Below are positions 17,407 to 28,422 of a stretch of 64,000 nt of DNA, in pieces. Both the position numbers and the translations under genes were made by a program. Origin of the DNA: DAIDKA01 sp035487155 (GTDB lineage: Bacteria; Pseudomonadota; Gammaproteobacteria; Steroidobacterales; Steroidobacteraceae); assembly GCA_035487155.1 (NCBI GenBank), contig DATHMK010000019.1, forward strand, positions 1-64,000, in the 5' to 3' direction. How positions within the stretch are numbered: position 1 is the first letter of the stretch; each line of letters opens with the position of its first letter. Below the pieces are notes generated by a model. That model did no database searches. It saw only the letters and a list, made by a program, of their open reading frames with translations, and had not been told where the DNA came from.

Positions 17407-18738
17407 TCAAAGCTCCGGCGGCGCTGTACTGTCACGCCCGGGAGTCGGCGGCAGCATGCGCAGTTCGCGCTGCGCCACGGGTATGCGGATTCCATGGATC
17501 CGGAACACGCGCCAGATGGCGCGATTCACGTCCGAGCGCACATTGTTGACGCCATTCATGGGATCGGCGATCCAGAAGCGCACCTCAAGGCGCATGCCAT
17601 AGTCCTCGAAGGCCATCAGGCGCGAGACCGGCGCAGGTTCGCGCAGGATGCGCGGATGATCACCGACCGCCTCCAGCAATGCGTCCAGCGCTTCCTCGGG
17701 ATCATCGTCGTAGCTGATCATCACCGGCAGGCGCAGCCGCACCCGCTGATCCGAATAGCTCCAGTTGATGACCGAGTTGGTGATGAGATTCTGATTGGGT
17801 ACCAGGGTCTCCACGCCATCGCGGTCGCGAACCACGACGTAGCGGCCCCGCAGCTCCTGCACCCAGCCGAAGTTCTCGGTGCTGGTGCCGGTGTGTCCGG
17901 TGAAGCTGATGACATCGCCGGGCTTGATGGACTTGTCGATCAACAGCACGAAACCACTGACGAAATTGCCGGCGATGGTCTGCAGGCCGAACCCCAAACC
18001 GATGCCGATGCCGCCGGTGAGCACATTCAGCGTGGTCACATCCACGCCCGCGGCATTGATGCCCAGCAGTATGCCGATGCCCAGCAGCACGAAATATGTA
18101 AACTTTGAGATTCCGATGCGCGTCGATAGCGCGATCGAACTCAATCGCATCACGCGCCGTTCGACGGTGCGCGCCACCAGCGTCGTCACGAACACGAAGA
18201 CGGTGACGACCACGATGCCCTTGACCAGCTCCCACAACGTGAACACGTTGCGGCCCGGTATCAGGTGCACGTGTTCAAGCGTCGCCTGGATCTTTCCCAG
18301 CCAGCCAAGCAGGTCAAGGGCGATGACCAGCCAGATCGCCACGGCGATGCGGCCTTCCCAGGCATCAAACCAGGTCTCGCGGCCCAGCATCAGGCGCAGA
18401 CCGTAGGTCCCCAGGCGAACCAGCGCCAGGGCCAGGGTCAGCTGCGTCGCCACGTACAGCAGATCAGCGCGCGCCCCGAAGCCAAGCAGTGCAAAGTGCA
18501 GCAGGAACAGCACCAGGATGCCGATGAACATCGGCGCTGCCAGCACGATGGCTTCAAGGCTGGCGCCCAGCCAGGTGCGCGTGTCGATGTGTCCGGAGCG
18601 CTGCAGCCACAGGCGCGCATAGCGCCCGCCGGCCACCGCCAGCGCGGCGGCCACGACGATCGCGATGACTTCCGTCAGCACCTGGACCGAGGCCAGCTGG
18701 GCGAAGAAGTCCCGGATTCCGCTGCTGGCGCTGTCCAT
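17407..18738 (-). CDS. MscS-family mechanosensitive ion channel
   Basis: A 443-residue inner-membrane protein. The first half holds about five hydrophobic segments, ending in the pore-lining TM3 and the conserved region LNVLTGGIGIGLGFGLQTI with alternating Gly/Ala, followed by NFVSGFVLLIDKSIKPGDVI, the start of the MscS beta domain. The remaining part (GRYVVVRDRDGVETLVPN to PVAQRELRML) is the cytoplasmic alpha/beta cage. It releases solutes on hypo-osmotic shock. It is longer at the N-terminus than E. coli MscS (286), so it is a multi-TM member of the family. Confidence 0.92.
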   Translation of the reverse strand: MDSASSGIRDFFAQLASVQVLTEVIAIVVAAALAVAGGRYARLWLQRSGHIDTRTWLGASLEAIVLAAPMFIGILVLFLLHFALLGFGARADLLYVATQLTLALALVRLGTYGLRLMLGRETWFDAWEGRIAVAIWLVIALDLLGWLGKIQATLEHVHLIPGRNVFTLWELVKGIVVVTVFVFVTTLVARTVERRVMRLSSIALSTRIGISKFTYFVLLGIGILLGINAAGVDVTTLNVLTGGIGIGLGFGLQTIAGNFVSGFVLLIDKSIKPGDVISFTGHTGTSTENFGWVQELRGRYVVVRDRDGVETLVPNQNLITNSVINWSYSDQRVRLRLPVMISYDDDPEEALDALLEAVGDHPRILREPAPVSRLMAFEDYGMRLEVRFWIADPMNGVNNVRSDVNRAIWRVFRIHGIRIPVAQRELRMLPPTPGRDSTAPPEL

Positions 18739-18756
18739 CGTTTCAGCCGGCGCCCG

Positions 18757-18981
18757 TCAGGCGTTCAGATCGGGTATGAGCTGACTTTCGAGGATCGTGA
18801 TCTGGTCCTTGAGCATGAGTTTGCGCTTCTTCAGACGCTTCAACTGCAGCTCATCGATGTGCATGTCCATGGAGAGCCTATGGATGACATCGTCAAGATC
18901 GCGATGCGCGATGCGCAGTTCACGCAGCTTTTCGATGTTGCGGAACAGTTCGCGATCGACGTTGTCTTCGTTATCCGCCAT
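18757..18981 (-). CDS. YdcH/DUF465-family small coiled-coil protein
   Basis: A 74-residue, highly charged helical protein. Its central and C-terminal portion (HRDLDDVIHRLS then ELQLKRLKKRKLMLKDQI) matches the YdcH/DUF465 family pattern of a short antiparallel coiled coil with the LKKRKLxLKD signature. The role of the family is not established. It sits 18 bases upstream of the MscS gene on the same strand. Confidence 0.85.
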   Translation of the reverse strand: MADNEDNVDRELFRNIEKLRELRIAHRDLDDVIHRLSMDMHIDELQLKRLKKRKLMLKDQITILESQLIPDLNA

Positions 18982-19071
18982 AGCCGGTCGAATTGTGCGG
19001 CTCGCGGCCGTGTGCGCGACTTTTCAATCCTGATAGCTTAACGGAGGCGGTGGGCGGACGCCATTGGCGAT

Positions 19072-19770
19072 ATGCTCCGCACTGCAATGAGCCACCCCGA
19101 CCCTCCAGACTGGCCCTCCATCGACACAGTGCTGCTGGATCTGGATGGCACGCTGCTGGATCTGGCGTTTGATACGCGGTTCTGGCGTCAAGTCATTCCC
19201 AGCGCCTGGGCCCGCGCGCAGGGCATCAGCGTGGCGCAGGCGCGCGCGCTGCTGGCACCGCGCTTCAGCGCACGCGAAGGCACCCTGGACTGGTACAGCG
19301 TGGTGTTCTGGAGCCGCGAGCTTGAGCTGGATGTCGCCGCACTGAAACGCGAGGTGATGCACGAAGTGCGCTGGCTGAGCGGAGTGCCGCAGTTCCTTGC
19401 GACCCTGCGCCGCAATGGCAAGCGCCTGGTGCTGTTGACCAACGCCCACCCGCAGACGCTTGCCATCAAGGACGAATGCATCGGTGTCTCGCGCTACCTG
19501 GATGCGATGTTCAGCTCGCACACTTTTTCCTGGCCCAAGGAGGATCCGCGGTTCTGGGAAAGCATCCGGCGCAGCGAACCTTACGACCCGCAGCGCAGCC
19601 TGTTCGTGGATGACAGTCCGCCGGTGCTCGCGGCCGCGCGTGCCGCCGGCATTCGCTGGGTGATAGGCCTGCGCCACCCGGACTCCCAGGGCACGGTGCG
19701 CGACCATGGGCCCTGGCCTGCGGTGGACCGGCTCACCGACCTCGCAGGACCCGACTCCGGCCTGCTCTAG
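19072..19770 (+). CDS. yrfG: HAD-family GMP/IMP nucleotidase
   Basis: A 232-residue cytoplasmic HAD phosphatase. Motif I is LLDLDGTLLDL with the nucleophile Asp, motif II is VLLTNAHP, and motif IV is SLFVDDSPPVLAAARAAG. The motif TFSWPKEDPRFWESI before motif IV matches YrfG-type nucleotidases, which dephosphorylate GMP and IMP. ATG 19072 and ATG 19087 are both possible; neither has a clear ribosome-binding site. The end overlaps the convergent rhlB gene by 4 bases. Confidence 0.85.
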   Translation: MLRTAMSHPDPPDWPSIDTVLLDLDGTLLDLAFDTRFWRQVIPSAWARAQGISVAQARALLAPRFSAREGTLDWYSVVFWSRELELDVAALKREVMHEVRWLSGVPQFLATLRRNGKRLVLLTNAHPQTLAIKDECIGVSRYLDAMFSSHTFSWPKEDPRFWESIRRSEPYDPQRSLFVDDSPPVLAAARAAGIRWVIGLRHPDSQGTVRDHGPWPAVDRLTDLAGPDSGLL

Positions 19771-21077
19771 CGGCCGCCCGGGCGGCGACTGGGGCCGCCT
19801 GATCCACTGTGACGCCGGCGGGCGGGCGGGCGACCGCCCCCGCGCCGGCCGCCATGGCTGATGGTGCTGCCGGGTTCGCGCGGCGTGCCGGGTTGCAGCT
19901 TGACGCTCGCAATCAGCTCCGGGGAGATCGCCGAGTAGGGGACCTTGTGACCGATATAGGCCTCGATCTCGGGCAGGGACACGGCGTACTCCTCGCAAGC
20001 GAAGCTGATGGCATCGCCTTCGGCGCCGGCCCTGGCGGTGCGGCCTATACGGTGCACGTAGTCGGGCGCATCCTGCGGCAGGTCAAAATTGAACACATGA
20101 CTCACATCGGGAATATGCAGGCCGCGCGAGGCCACGTCGGTGGCGATCAGCACCGCCAGATCGCCATTGTGGAAGTCGCGCAGAAAGCGCAGGCGCTTGG
20201 GCTGCGGCACGTCGCCGGTTATTGCCTGGGCATGGAAACCGTTGCCGTTGAGCACCGATTCAAGCCGCTCGGCCATGCGCTTGGTGTTGACGAAGATCAT
20301 GGTGCGGCGGGCGTCGGCCTGCCGCAGCAGCGCAATCAGCAGCGGCAGCTTCTCCTCCATCGAGGGGTAGTACATCATCTGCCGGACCCGATCGACCGTC
20401 ATTTTGTCCGGCTCGATGCGCACCAGCTCCGGATTGTTCATGTGTTCATAGGCCAGTTCCAGCACCCGCTGCGAAAGCGTCGCCGAGAACAGCATCGACA
20501 GGCGCCGCTGCGGCGGCGGCAGCCGCCGCATCAGGTAGCGGATGTCGGCGATGAACCCCAGATCGAACATGCGGTCCGCTTCATCCAGCACCAGAACCTG
20601 GGCGTGGCGCAGTTCGAACACATGCTGCTTGAAGTAATCGATCAGGCGTCCGGGCGTGCCGATCAGGACATCGATACCCTCGCTCAACTGGCGGCGCTGT
20701 TTTTCATAGTCGGTGCCGCCGTACACCACCGCGGTGCGCAGTCCGGTGTGCTTGCCGAGGATTTCAGCGTCATGGTGGATCTGTACCGCCAGCTCCCGAG
20801 TGGGCGCGACCACCAGGGCACGAACCGAGGTCGGGGTCCTGCCCGGGGGTGCCGGCTGGGTGAGCAGCAGGTTGTACAGCGCGATCAGGAACGCTGCGGT
20901 TTTGCCGGTACCGGTCTGCGCCTGTCCGGCCACGTCCCGGCCCAAAAGGGCTATGGGCAGGGTCTGGGACTGAATAGGCGTACCATGGGTGAAGCCGGCC
21001 TCGTGAATGCCCGCCAGCAGCGTGGGGTCCAGCCCCAGGGTGTCAAATCGTGTGGAAATGGGAGGCTGATCACTCAT
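19767..21077 (-). CDS. rhlB: DEAD-box ATP-dependent RNA helicase RhlB
   Basis: A 436-residue DEAD-box helicase with Q-motif (GFTHGTPIQSQTLP), Walker A AQTGTGKTAAF, PTRELA, DEAD in VLVLDEADRMFD, SAT in LFSATLS, and the C-terminal HRIGRTARAG motif VI. Overall similarity and position beside trxA-rho, as in E. coli, point to RhlB, the degradosome helicase that unwinds structured mRNA for PNPase. The C-terminal tail is Arg/Gly-rich (GGRRGGGRPPARRRH), which fits RNA binding. It diverges from trxA across a 300-base region. Confidence 0.94.
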   Translation of the reverse strand: MSDQPPISTRFDTLGLDPTLLAGIHEAGFTHGTPIQSQTLPIALLGRDVAGQAQTGTGKTAAFLIALYNLLLTQPAPPGRTPTSVRALVVAPTRELAVQIHHDAEILGKHTGLRTAVVYGGTDYEKQRRQLSEGIDVLIGTPGRLIDYFKQHVFELRHAQVLVLDEADRMFDLGFIADIRYLMRRLPPPQRRLSMLFSATLSQRVLELAYEHMNNPELVRIEPDKMTVDRVRQMMYYPSMEEKLPLLIALLRQADARRTMIFVNTKRMAERLESVLNGNGFHAQAITGDVPQPKRLRFLRDFHNGDLAVLIATDVASRGLHIPDVSHVFNFDLPQDAPDYVHRIGRTARAGAEGDAISFACEEYAVSLPEIEAYIGHKVPYSAISPELIASVKLQPGTPREPGSTISHGGRRGGGRPPARRRHSGSGGPSRRPGGR

Positions 21078-21389
21078 TGTGTGATGGGAACCATGGTGTT
21101 GCGGGGTAGGGCCTTGAAAATGGCGTTGGGAAGCGCTAAAAAGGTACTCAAGACAGGGGTTCTATCGCGACCGGGCGAAACCAGCCTTAGAGCGCGGCCA
21201 AAGAGGGCCCCACCTGCCATCAAATTTTCCTTTCCCCCAATTCGATATAGACCATAGATCACAGTGTAACCGTTTAACGGGTGTTTCTGGCACGGCTTTC
21301 GCCGCAGCCCCCCTGTTTTTCACAGGCCCAAGCCTCAAATTTCCTTCCCTCAACCTGAACATTTAGTTCTCCCATGGAGGATGAACCGC
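21078..21389. other. Intergenic leader between rhlB and trxA-rho
   Basis: This roughly 300-base region, shared by the divergent rhlB and trxA-rho transcripts, contains no credible gene. I see an 11-base palindrome CCGTTTAACGG at 21270-21280 and a small hairpin CCTGT/ACAGG at 21313-21327 within the presumed 5' leader of trxA-rho. As rho follows trxA without a gap here, this is the only place left for a leader-type control element before rho. No promoter could be fixed with confidence. Confidence 0.4.
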
Positions 21390-21745
21390 GTGAGTAGTTC
21401 GCACATTGTGCACACCACCGATGCCACCTTTAACCAGGACGTACTCAAATCCGACAAGCCCGTGTTGCTGGATTTCTGGGCCGAATGGTGTGGCCCCTGC
21501 AAGATGATCGCCCCCATTCTCGATGAGCTCGCGGGCGAGTATCAGGACCGCCTGAAGATCGCCAAGATCGACATCGACGCCAACCCGCAGACGCCGAGAA
21601 CCTTCGGCATACGCGGCATTCCGACCCTCATTCTGTTCAAGAACGGGTCGGTGGAGGCCCAGAAAGTGGGCGCTGTGTCGAAGTCACAGCTGTCCGCCTT
21701 CCTGGAGTCGAATCTGGGCACCGTAGCCAAAAGGGAATCGAATCT

Positions 21746-21749
<4 letters not shown>
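21390..21749 (+). CDS. trxA: Thioredoxin 1
   Basis: A protein of about 119 residues with the classic WCGPC redox site (Cys34, Cys37) within FWAEWCGPCKMIAPILDE and the cis-Pro in GIRGIPTLILF. It is the general disulfide reductase of the cytoplasm, reduced by thioredoxin reductase. I favour the GTG at 21390, because a GGAGG box lies 9 bases upstream; ATG 21381 directly abuts that box. Its final codons overlap the rho start as GTGA. Confidence 0.95.
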
Positions 21750-23230
<1,481 letters not shown>

Positions 23231-23333
23231 AGGTCGCGTACGGGGTCTGCACGTTATGTGCAGGCTCCCGCGCCGCACCGTCGCCACGCTGCGACTCTGG
23301 CGCAGGCAGGCGGCATGTTGGAAGATGCCACTA

Positions 23334-24170
23334 ATGAGATCCACAGTCGCATTCGCCTGCTCCGTGCTGCTCGCCGGATTGATTTGGCAACCGGCACACG
23401 CGGCGGATGATTTCTTCGACAGCGACGCGCAGACACCCAGCCCCATCACCGATCACTTCGCGCTGCGGGCCAGCTTCTGGCATGCAGCGGCGCAGACCGA
23501 TCTGCGCCTGGATCCGCCCGGCATCCCACTGGGTGGCACCGCGCTGTCGGGTGCACGGGATCTGGGCTTCAGGCCTTCGGAGAATGAGGGCCTGGGCGAA
23601 CTCATGTTCCGGTTGCGGGATCGCAACCGGATCACGGCGGACTTCACCGAGCTTGACCAGTCCGGCACCACCACGCTGACCGGTCCGATACTGTTCGGCA
23701 ACCAGCTGTTCAGTCCGGGCGATGCGCTCAGCACCTCCCTGCAGTGGCGCGTCATGGGGCTCACCTGGACCTACGCCATCTTCCAGAACGACCGTTTTGA
23801 ACTGGGCGCGGGACTGGGCGTGCACCTCATGGACCTTGACGTACGCGGCGAGGTACCGACGCGCTTCGCGGACTATGAAACCTCCCTGTCCGGTGCCTTG
23901 CCGACTCCGGCGGTTGAAGGCATGGTGCGCATCACACGCCGATTTTCCTTTACAGTCCGCGGCCAGTTCATGAAAGGCTCGCTGAACAGTACCTTCGGGG
24001 AGCTTGAGGACCTGCACACCGACGTGCAGTTTCGCTGGGTGCCGAATCTTGCCCTCGGGGTCGGCTATTCACTGATGCGTCTGAAACTGGATTCGGTGAC
24101 GATGAGCAATCCGGGACTGGTGGGCATCCGCCTGCGCGGACCGGAGGTTTTCGTGCGCGCCAGCTTCTGA
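23334..24170 (+). CDS. Predicted outer-membrane beta-barrel protein
   Basis: A 278-residue protein with a clear signal peptide (MRSTVAFACSVLLAGL ending at QPAHA). The mature part alternates polar and hydrophobic residues in short strands (LGELMFRLRDRNRITADF, RFELGAGLGVHLMDLDV, LALGVGYSLMRLKL) and ends with Phe (VRASF), the terminal signature for BAM-dependent insertion. I recognise no specific porin or receptor family. ATG 23325 is also possible. It is convergent with purD, with only 3 bases between their ends. Confidence 0.7.
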   Translation: MRSTVAFACSVLLAGLIWQPAHAADDFFDSDAQTPSPITDHFALRASFWHAAAQTDLRLDPPGIPLGGTALSGARDLGFRPSENEGLGELMFRLRDRNRITADFTELDQSGTTTLTGPILFGNQLFSPGDALSTSLQWRVMGLTWTYAIFQNDRFELGAGLGVHLMDLDVRGEVPTRFADYETSLSGALPTPAVEGMVRITRRFSFTVRGQFMKGSLNSTFGELEDLHTDVQFRWVPNLALGVGYSLMRLKLDSVTMSNPGLVGIRLRGPEVFVRASF

Positions 24171-24173
24171 GTC

Positions 24174-25463
24174 CTAAGAGCGCGGTTTTTCACGGGCGAT
24201 GGCCCGATAGCCGATGTCGCCTCGATACTGCATTCCCGGCCAGCGTATGACCTGCGCCAGGGCATAGGCCTGCTGCTGAGCGGCGCGCACCGAGTCCCCC
24301 AGCCCCACAGCGCACAGCACACGGCCGCCGTTGGTGCGCACCGCGTTGCCCTCATTGCGGGTCGCGGCATGGAAGACCTTGCCGGGCAGCTGGGCTGCGG
24401 CATCAAGCCCGCGGATGACATCGCCCCGGTGCACGCTGTCCGGGTAACCCGCGGCGGCCAGCACCACACCCAGGGCGGCGCGCGGATCCCACTCGGCCTG
24501 CACGCCATCCAGGCGACCGGCCAGCGCCGCCGTACACAGGTGGGTCAGATCCGAGCGCAGTCGCGCCAGCAGCGGCTGGGTTTCCGGATCGCCGAAGCGA
24601 CAGTTGTACTCCAGCACATTGGGGGTGCCGTCGGCCGCGATCATCAGGCCGGCATACAGAAACCCTGTGTACGGCGTGCCATCTGCAGCCAGGCCGCGGA
24701 TGGTGGGATGGATGACTTCGCGCATGATGCGCTGGTGCAGCGCCGGCGTGACGATGGGTGCGGGCGAGTAGGCGCCCATGCCCCCGGTGTTCGGACCCAG
24801 GTCCGCGTCCAACAGGCGCTTATGATCCTGCGAGGTTGCCAGGGGCAGCACATGGCTGCCATCGGCCATGACGATGAAACTGACTTCCTCGCCCTGCAGG
24901 AAGTCCTCGATGACGACTTGCGTGCCGGCGCCGCCGAACTGGCCGTCGAACATCGCGCGCGCCGCGCGCAGCGCCGCCTCATGGCTGTCGACGATCACGA
25001 CCCCTTTGCCGGCGGCCAGACCGCTGGCCTTCACCACGATGGGTGTGGGTCGGGAGCGCACATAGGCCTCATCGAAGCTGGCCTGCGTGAAGGTGCGGTA
25101 GCCGGCGGTCGGTATGCGATGCCGCTGCAGGAACTGCTTGCAGAAGGCCTTTGAGCCCTCCAGGCGCGCGCCAAGGGCGGTGGGGCCAAAGCATTTCAGG
25201 CCGGCGGCGGCGAAAGCGTCCACGACCCCTGCCACCAGCGGACCCTCCGGCCCGACGATGGTCAGAGCGATTCTTTCAGCAGTGGCCAGCTTGACCAGGC
25301 CGGCGATGTCCTCGGCATCGACCGCGACATTGCGCACGCGCGGTTCGGCGGCGGTGCCGGCATTGCCCGGCGCGACCAGGACTTCAGTCACCCCGGCTTC
25401 GGTGGCGCATTTCCAGGCCAGGGCATGTTCGCGGCCGCCGCCGCCGATGATCAGAACCTTCAT
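24174..25463 (-). CDS. purD: Phosphoribosylamine-glycine ligase
   Basis: The 429-residue enzyme has the normal PurD length. It ligates glycine to 5-phosphoribosylamine with ATP, step two of purine synthesis. N-terminal MKVLIIGGGGREHALAWK is the phosphate-binding signature, and ATP-grasp motifs include VVKASGLAAGKGVVIV, EEFLQGEE-type VVIEDFLQGEEVSF and LEYNCRFGDPETQ with metal-binding residues. It follows purH by 24 bases on the same strand; both end the long minus-strand block that starts at cutA. Confidence 0.97.
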   Translation of the reverse strand: MKVLIIGGGGREHALAWKCATEAGVTEVLVAPGNAGTAAEPRVRNVAVDAEDIAGLVKLATAERIALTIVGPEGPLVAGVVDAFAAAGLKCFGPTALGARLEGSKAFCKQFLQRHRIPTAGYRTFTQASFDEAYVRSRPTPIVVKASGLAAGKGVVIVDSHEAALRAARAMFDGQFGGAGTQVVIEDFLQGEEVSFIVMADGSHVLPLATSQDHKRLLDADLGPNTGGMGAYSPAPIVTPALHQRIMREVIHPTIRGLAADGTPYTGFLYAGLMIAADGTPNVLEYNCRFGDPETQPLLARLRSDLTHLCTAALAGRLDGVQAEWDPRAALGVVLAAAGYPDSVHRGDVIRGLDAAAQLPGKVFHAATRNEGNAVRTNGGRVLCAVGLGDSVRAAQQQAYALAQVIRWPGMQYRGDIGYRAIAREKPRS

Positions 25464-25487
25464 GCCTTGTACATGACCCGTGGCTCC

Positions 25488-27062
25488 TCAATGGCGGAAA
25501 TGGCGCACGCCGGTGAACACCATCGCCATGCCGTATTCGTCGGCGGCCGCAATGACCTCGGCATCACGCTTGGAGCCTCCCGGCTGAATGACCGCCTGGA
25601 TGCCCAGCTTCGCGGCTGCCTCGAGCCCATCGCGAAACGGAAAGTAGGCATCCGAGGCCATGACCGAGCCGGCGACCTCGAGCTTCTCATCCATGGCCTT
25701 GAGCGCGGCGATCCTGGTCGAGTACACGCGACTCATCTGGCCGGCACCCACACCAAGGGTGGCCCCGCCGCGCGCGAACACAATGGCATTGGACTTCACG
25801 TACTGGCATACGCGCCAGGCAAAGCGCAGATCCAGCATCTCCTGCGCGCTCGGGGCGCGCTGCGTGACGACCTTGAGGCTGTCGAGAAGTTCCGAGACAT
25901 CCGTGGTCTGCACCAAAAGGCCGCCGACGACGCTGCGCAACTCCACCTCGCCGGCGCTGGCGCTGGGCTCGGGATGGATGGCCGAGGGCAGCTCGAGTAC
26001 CCGGATGTCGGGCCGCTGTGCCAGCGCGCTGAGCGCCTCGGGTGCGAAACCCGGCGCGATGATGACTTCGGCGAACTGCCGCCCGACGATGCTGCGCGCC
26101 GTCGTCCCGTCCAGTTCGCGGTTGAAGGCGATGATGCCACCAAAGGCCGAAACCGGGTCGGTCCGGTGAGCGGCCTCGTAGGCCGTCAGAAGATTGACGG
26201 ACTGACAAACCCCGCAGGGATTGGCATGTTTGACGATCACGCAGGCCGGATCGGCGAACTGACGCACGCACTGAATGGCGGTGTCGGCATCTGCGATATT
26301 GTTAAAGGACAGCTCCTTGCCCTGCAGCGCGCGCGCCGCGGCGATGCCCACAGCAGAGCTCCCCGCGGGGCGGTAGAACGCGGCCTGCTGGTGCGGGTTC
26401 TCCCCGTAGCGCAGGTCCTGGACCTTCGCAAACACCAAGGGCAGCGTCGGCGGGAAACTCGCCGGCCTCATATGGTGCTGTTGCATGAGCCACTGCGACA
26501 CCATGGTGTCGTACTGAGCGGTATGCGCATAGGCGGTGGCGGCCAGCGCCGCGCGCAGCTCGAAACTGGTATGGCCGTCATGAGCCTGCAGTTCGGCGAG
26601 CAGCCGCGGGTAGTCGCGAGGCTCCACCAGTACCGTCACGAACTCGTGGTTCTTCGCTGCGCCGCGCAACATGGCAGGTCCGCCGATGTCGATATTCTCG
26701 ATGCCCTGCTCATAGCTGCACTGCAGCTTGGACACGGCGCTGGCGAAGGGGTAGAGATTGACGATCAGCAGGTCGATGGGCGAGATGCCATGCTCGGCCA
26801 TGACCGCATCATCCACGCCGCGCCGGCCCAGCAGGCCGCCATGGATTTTCGGGTGCAGGGTCTTGAGGCGCCCGTCCATGATTTCCGGAAATCCGGTGTA
26901 GTCGGCGACCTCGCGCACCGCCAGCCCCGCGTTACGCAGCAGACGGGCAGTGCCCCCGGTGGAGAGCAGTTCGATGCCGCGCGCGGCCAGGGCGCGCGCC
27001 AGCTCGGTGACGCCGTTCTTGTCGGACACTGAGATCAGCGCCCGTCGCACAGGTTGCAGCAT
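25488..27062 (-). CDS. purH: Bifunctional AICAR transformylase / IMP cyclohydrolase
   Basis: A 524-residue bifunctional enzyme catalysing the last two steps of IMP synthesis. The N-terminal IMP cyclohydrolase starts ALISVSDKNGV and contains STGGTARLL and DGRLKTLHPKIHGG; the C-terminal transformylase has LRYGENPHQQAAFY, VKHANPCGVC with the catalytic Lys-His, and AFGGIIAFNREL. I chose ATG 27062; a start nine codons upstream (27089) is open. The fis-purH spacing of 46 bases suggests one transcript, linking growth-phase regulator and purine genes. Confidence 0.97.
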   Translation of the reverse strand: MLQPVRRALISVSDKNGVTELARALAARGIELLSTGGTARLLRNAGLAVREVADYTGFPEIMDGRLKTLHPKIHGGLLGRRGVDDAVMAEHGISPIDLLIVNLYPFASAVSKLQCSYEQGIENIDIGGPAMLRGAAKNHEFVTVLVEPRDYPRLLAELQAHDGHTSFELRAALAATAYAHTAQYDTMVSQWLMQQHHMRPASFPPTLPLVFAKVQDLRYGENPHQQAAFYRPAGSSAVGIAAARALQGKELSFNNIADADTAIQCVRQFADPACVIVKHANPCGVCQSVNLLTAYEAAHRTDPVSAFGGIIAFNRELDGTTARSIVGRQFAEVIIAPGFAPEALSALAQRPDIRVLELPSAIHPEPSASAGEVELRSVVGGLLVQTTDVSELLDSLKVVTQRAPSAQEMLDLRFAWRVCQYVKSNAIVFARGGATLGVGAGQMSRVYSTRIAALKAMDEKLEVAGSVMASDAYFPFRDGLEAAAKLGIQAVIQPGGSKRDAEVIAAADEYGMAMVFTGVRHFRH

Positions 27063-27108
27063 GGAAGGTCGCTCTCCCGCCACCTTCACAGGCAGCGTGG
27101 CAGTGTGA

Positions 27109-27399
27109 TCAGCCGGCGATGCCGTGCAGGCGCAGCTTCTTGCGCAGGGTGCCGCGGTTGATGCCCAGAATGTCGGCGGCCCGCACCTGGTTGCCCTCGG
27201 TGTAGTCGAGCACGGCCTTCAGCAGCGGCTCCTCGACTTCGCGCAGCACCAGATCGTAAAGATGTGCGGGCCGATGGCCATTGAGACTCGCGAAATAGTC
27301 GATCAGGGCCCGTTCCGTATGGGTGCGCAGGGGGAGTTCTTTGCCGTTGGACCTTGTCGCAGCCGCGCTGCGCGTCCGACCATTCTTCCTGACTACCAT
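27109..27399 (-). CDS. fis: DNA-binding protein Fis
   Basis: A protein of about 96 residues (E. coli Fis has 98). The C-terminal helix-turn-helix GNQVRAADILGINRGTLRKK is nearly identical to the family signature, and ALIDYFASLNG, LYDLVLREVEEPLL form the dimerisation helices. It bends DNA and regulates rRNA, recombination and growth-phase genes. ATG 27399 has a GGGAG box 6 bases upstream; GTG 27423 would add eight residues. Its place after dusB is conserved widely in gammaproteobacteria. Confidence 0.96.
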   Translation of the reverse strand: MVVRKNGRTRSAAATRSNGKELPLRTHTERALIDYFASLNGHRPAHLYDLVLREVEEPLLKAVLDYTEGNQVRAADILGINRGTLRKKLRLHGIAG

Positions 27400-27426
27400 G
27401 TGCGCTCCCCGACCGCGTCCCACCGC

Positions 27427-28422
27427 TCAGGCGAGCCGATTTGCCTCGGCCCACCCGTGGAAGTGATTCTCAGCCAGCCCGAACTGTTCGACCGTATTCC
27501 CTGCAGCCAGTAATGCCCGCCGGACACTTTCCGGGACGGAAAGTCGGTCGCAATACCAGCTTATGTGTTTGCGTGCGATCCGGACCCCCGACGCCTCGCC
27601 GTAGAACTCGTACAGCGAATCCAGATGCTCAAGAATAATATCACGCAGCCGATGCGGCGCCAGTGCATCGGGCATCTTCTCGCCGGCGAGCAGGGCGTTG
27701 ACATCGCGAAAAATCCAAGGTGCGCCATGGCTCGCCCGACCGATCATTACTCCGTCGGCGCCGGTGTGCGCAAGTACCGCGTGCGCCTTCTGCGCAGAAT
27801 CAATATCTCCATTAGCGAACACCGGAATTCGCACCGTTGCCTTGATGTCCCGGATCGTGTCGTACTCGGCCGCGCCCTCGTAACGGTCGGCGCGCGTGCG
27901 TCCATGCACGGCAAGCGACTGAATGCCGTGGCTTTCTGCCAGCCGTGCAATTCGCACGCCATTGATGCTCTCGCGGTCCCAGCCGGTGCGGATCTTGAGC
28001 GTCACTGGCACGCTGACGGCGCGCACCACCGCATCCAGGATGGAGGCGACCAGTGGCTCATCGCGCAGCAGCGCCGAACCGCAGCAGCGACCGCAGACCT
28101 TCTTGGCGGGGCAGCCCATGTTGATATCAATAATTTGCGCGCCCCGATCAACATTCAGGCGCGCTGCCTGGGCAATGACGGCAGGCTCGGCCCCGGCCAG
28201 CTGCACCACCCGCGGCTCCGGTTCGCCCGTATGGTCCAGCCGATGCCTCGACTTGGGCGTGTGCCACAGGCTGGTGTCGCTGGTCAGCATCTCCGATGCG
28301 GCCAATCCTGCGCCGAGCCTGCGGGCGAGGATGCGAAACGGTCGATCCGTGACACCGGCCATGGGCGCCAGAACCGCTCGGCCCGGCAATTGCCAGGGGC
28401 CGATCTGCATCGTTGCGGGCAT
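27427..28422 (-). CDS. dusB: tRNA-dihydrouridine synthase B
   Basis: A 331-residue FMN-dependent TIM-barrel enzyme that reduces a uridine of the tRNA D-loop. Signatures include LAPMAGVTDRPFR, DINMGCPAKKVCGRCCGSAL with the catalytic Cys, and KIRTGWD, HGRTRADRYEG. The ATG at 28422 shares its A with the stop of the upstream zinc-ribbon gene (TGATG), implying translational coupling. The dusB-fis order is a conserved operon. Confidence 0.96.
   Translation of the reverse strand: MPATMQIGPWQLPGRAVLAPMAGVTDRPFRILARRLGAGLAASEMLTSDTSLWHTPKSRHRLDHTGEPEPRVVQLAGAEPAVIAQAARLNVDRGAQIIDINMGCPAKKVCGRCCGSALLRDEPLVASILDAVVRAVSVPVTLKIRTGWDRESINGVRIARLAESHGIQSLAVHGRTRADRYEGAAEYDTIRDIKATVRIPVFANGDIDSAQKAHAVLAHTGADGVMIGRASHGAPWIFRDVNALLAGEKMPDALAPHRLRDIILEHLDSLYEFYGEASGVRIARKHISWYCDRLSVPESVRRALLAAGNTVEQFGLAENHFHGWAEANRLA

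Noticed and set aside
23247..23263. Hairpin CTGCAC/GTGCAG after rho as a terminator
   Set aside because: The stem is only six pairs long and no T-run follows.
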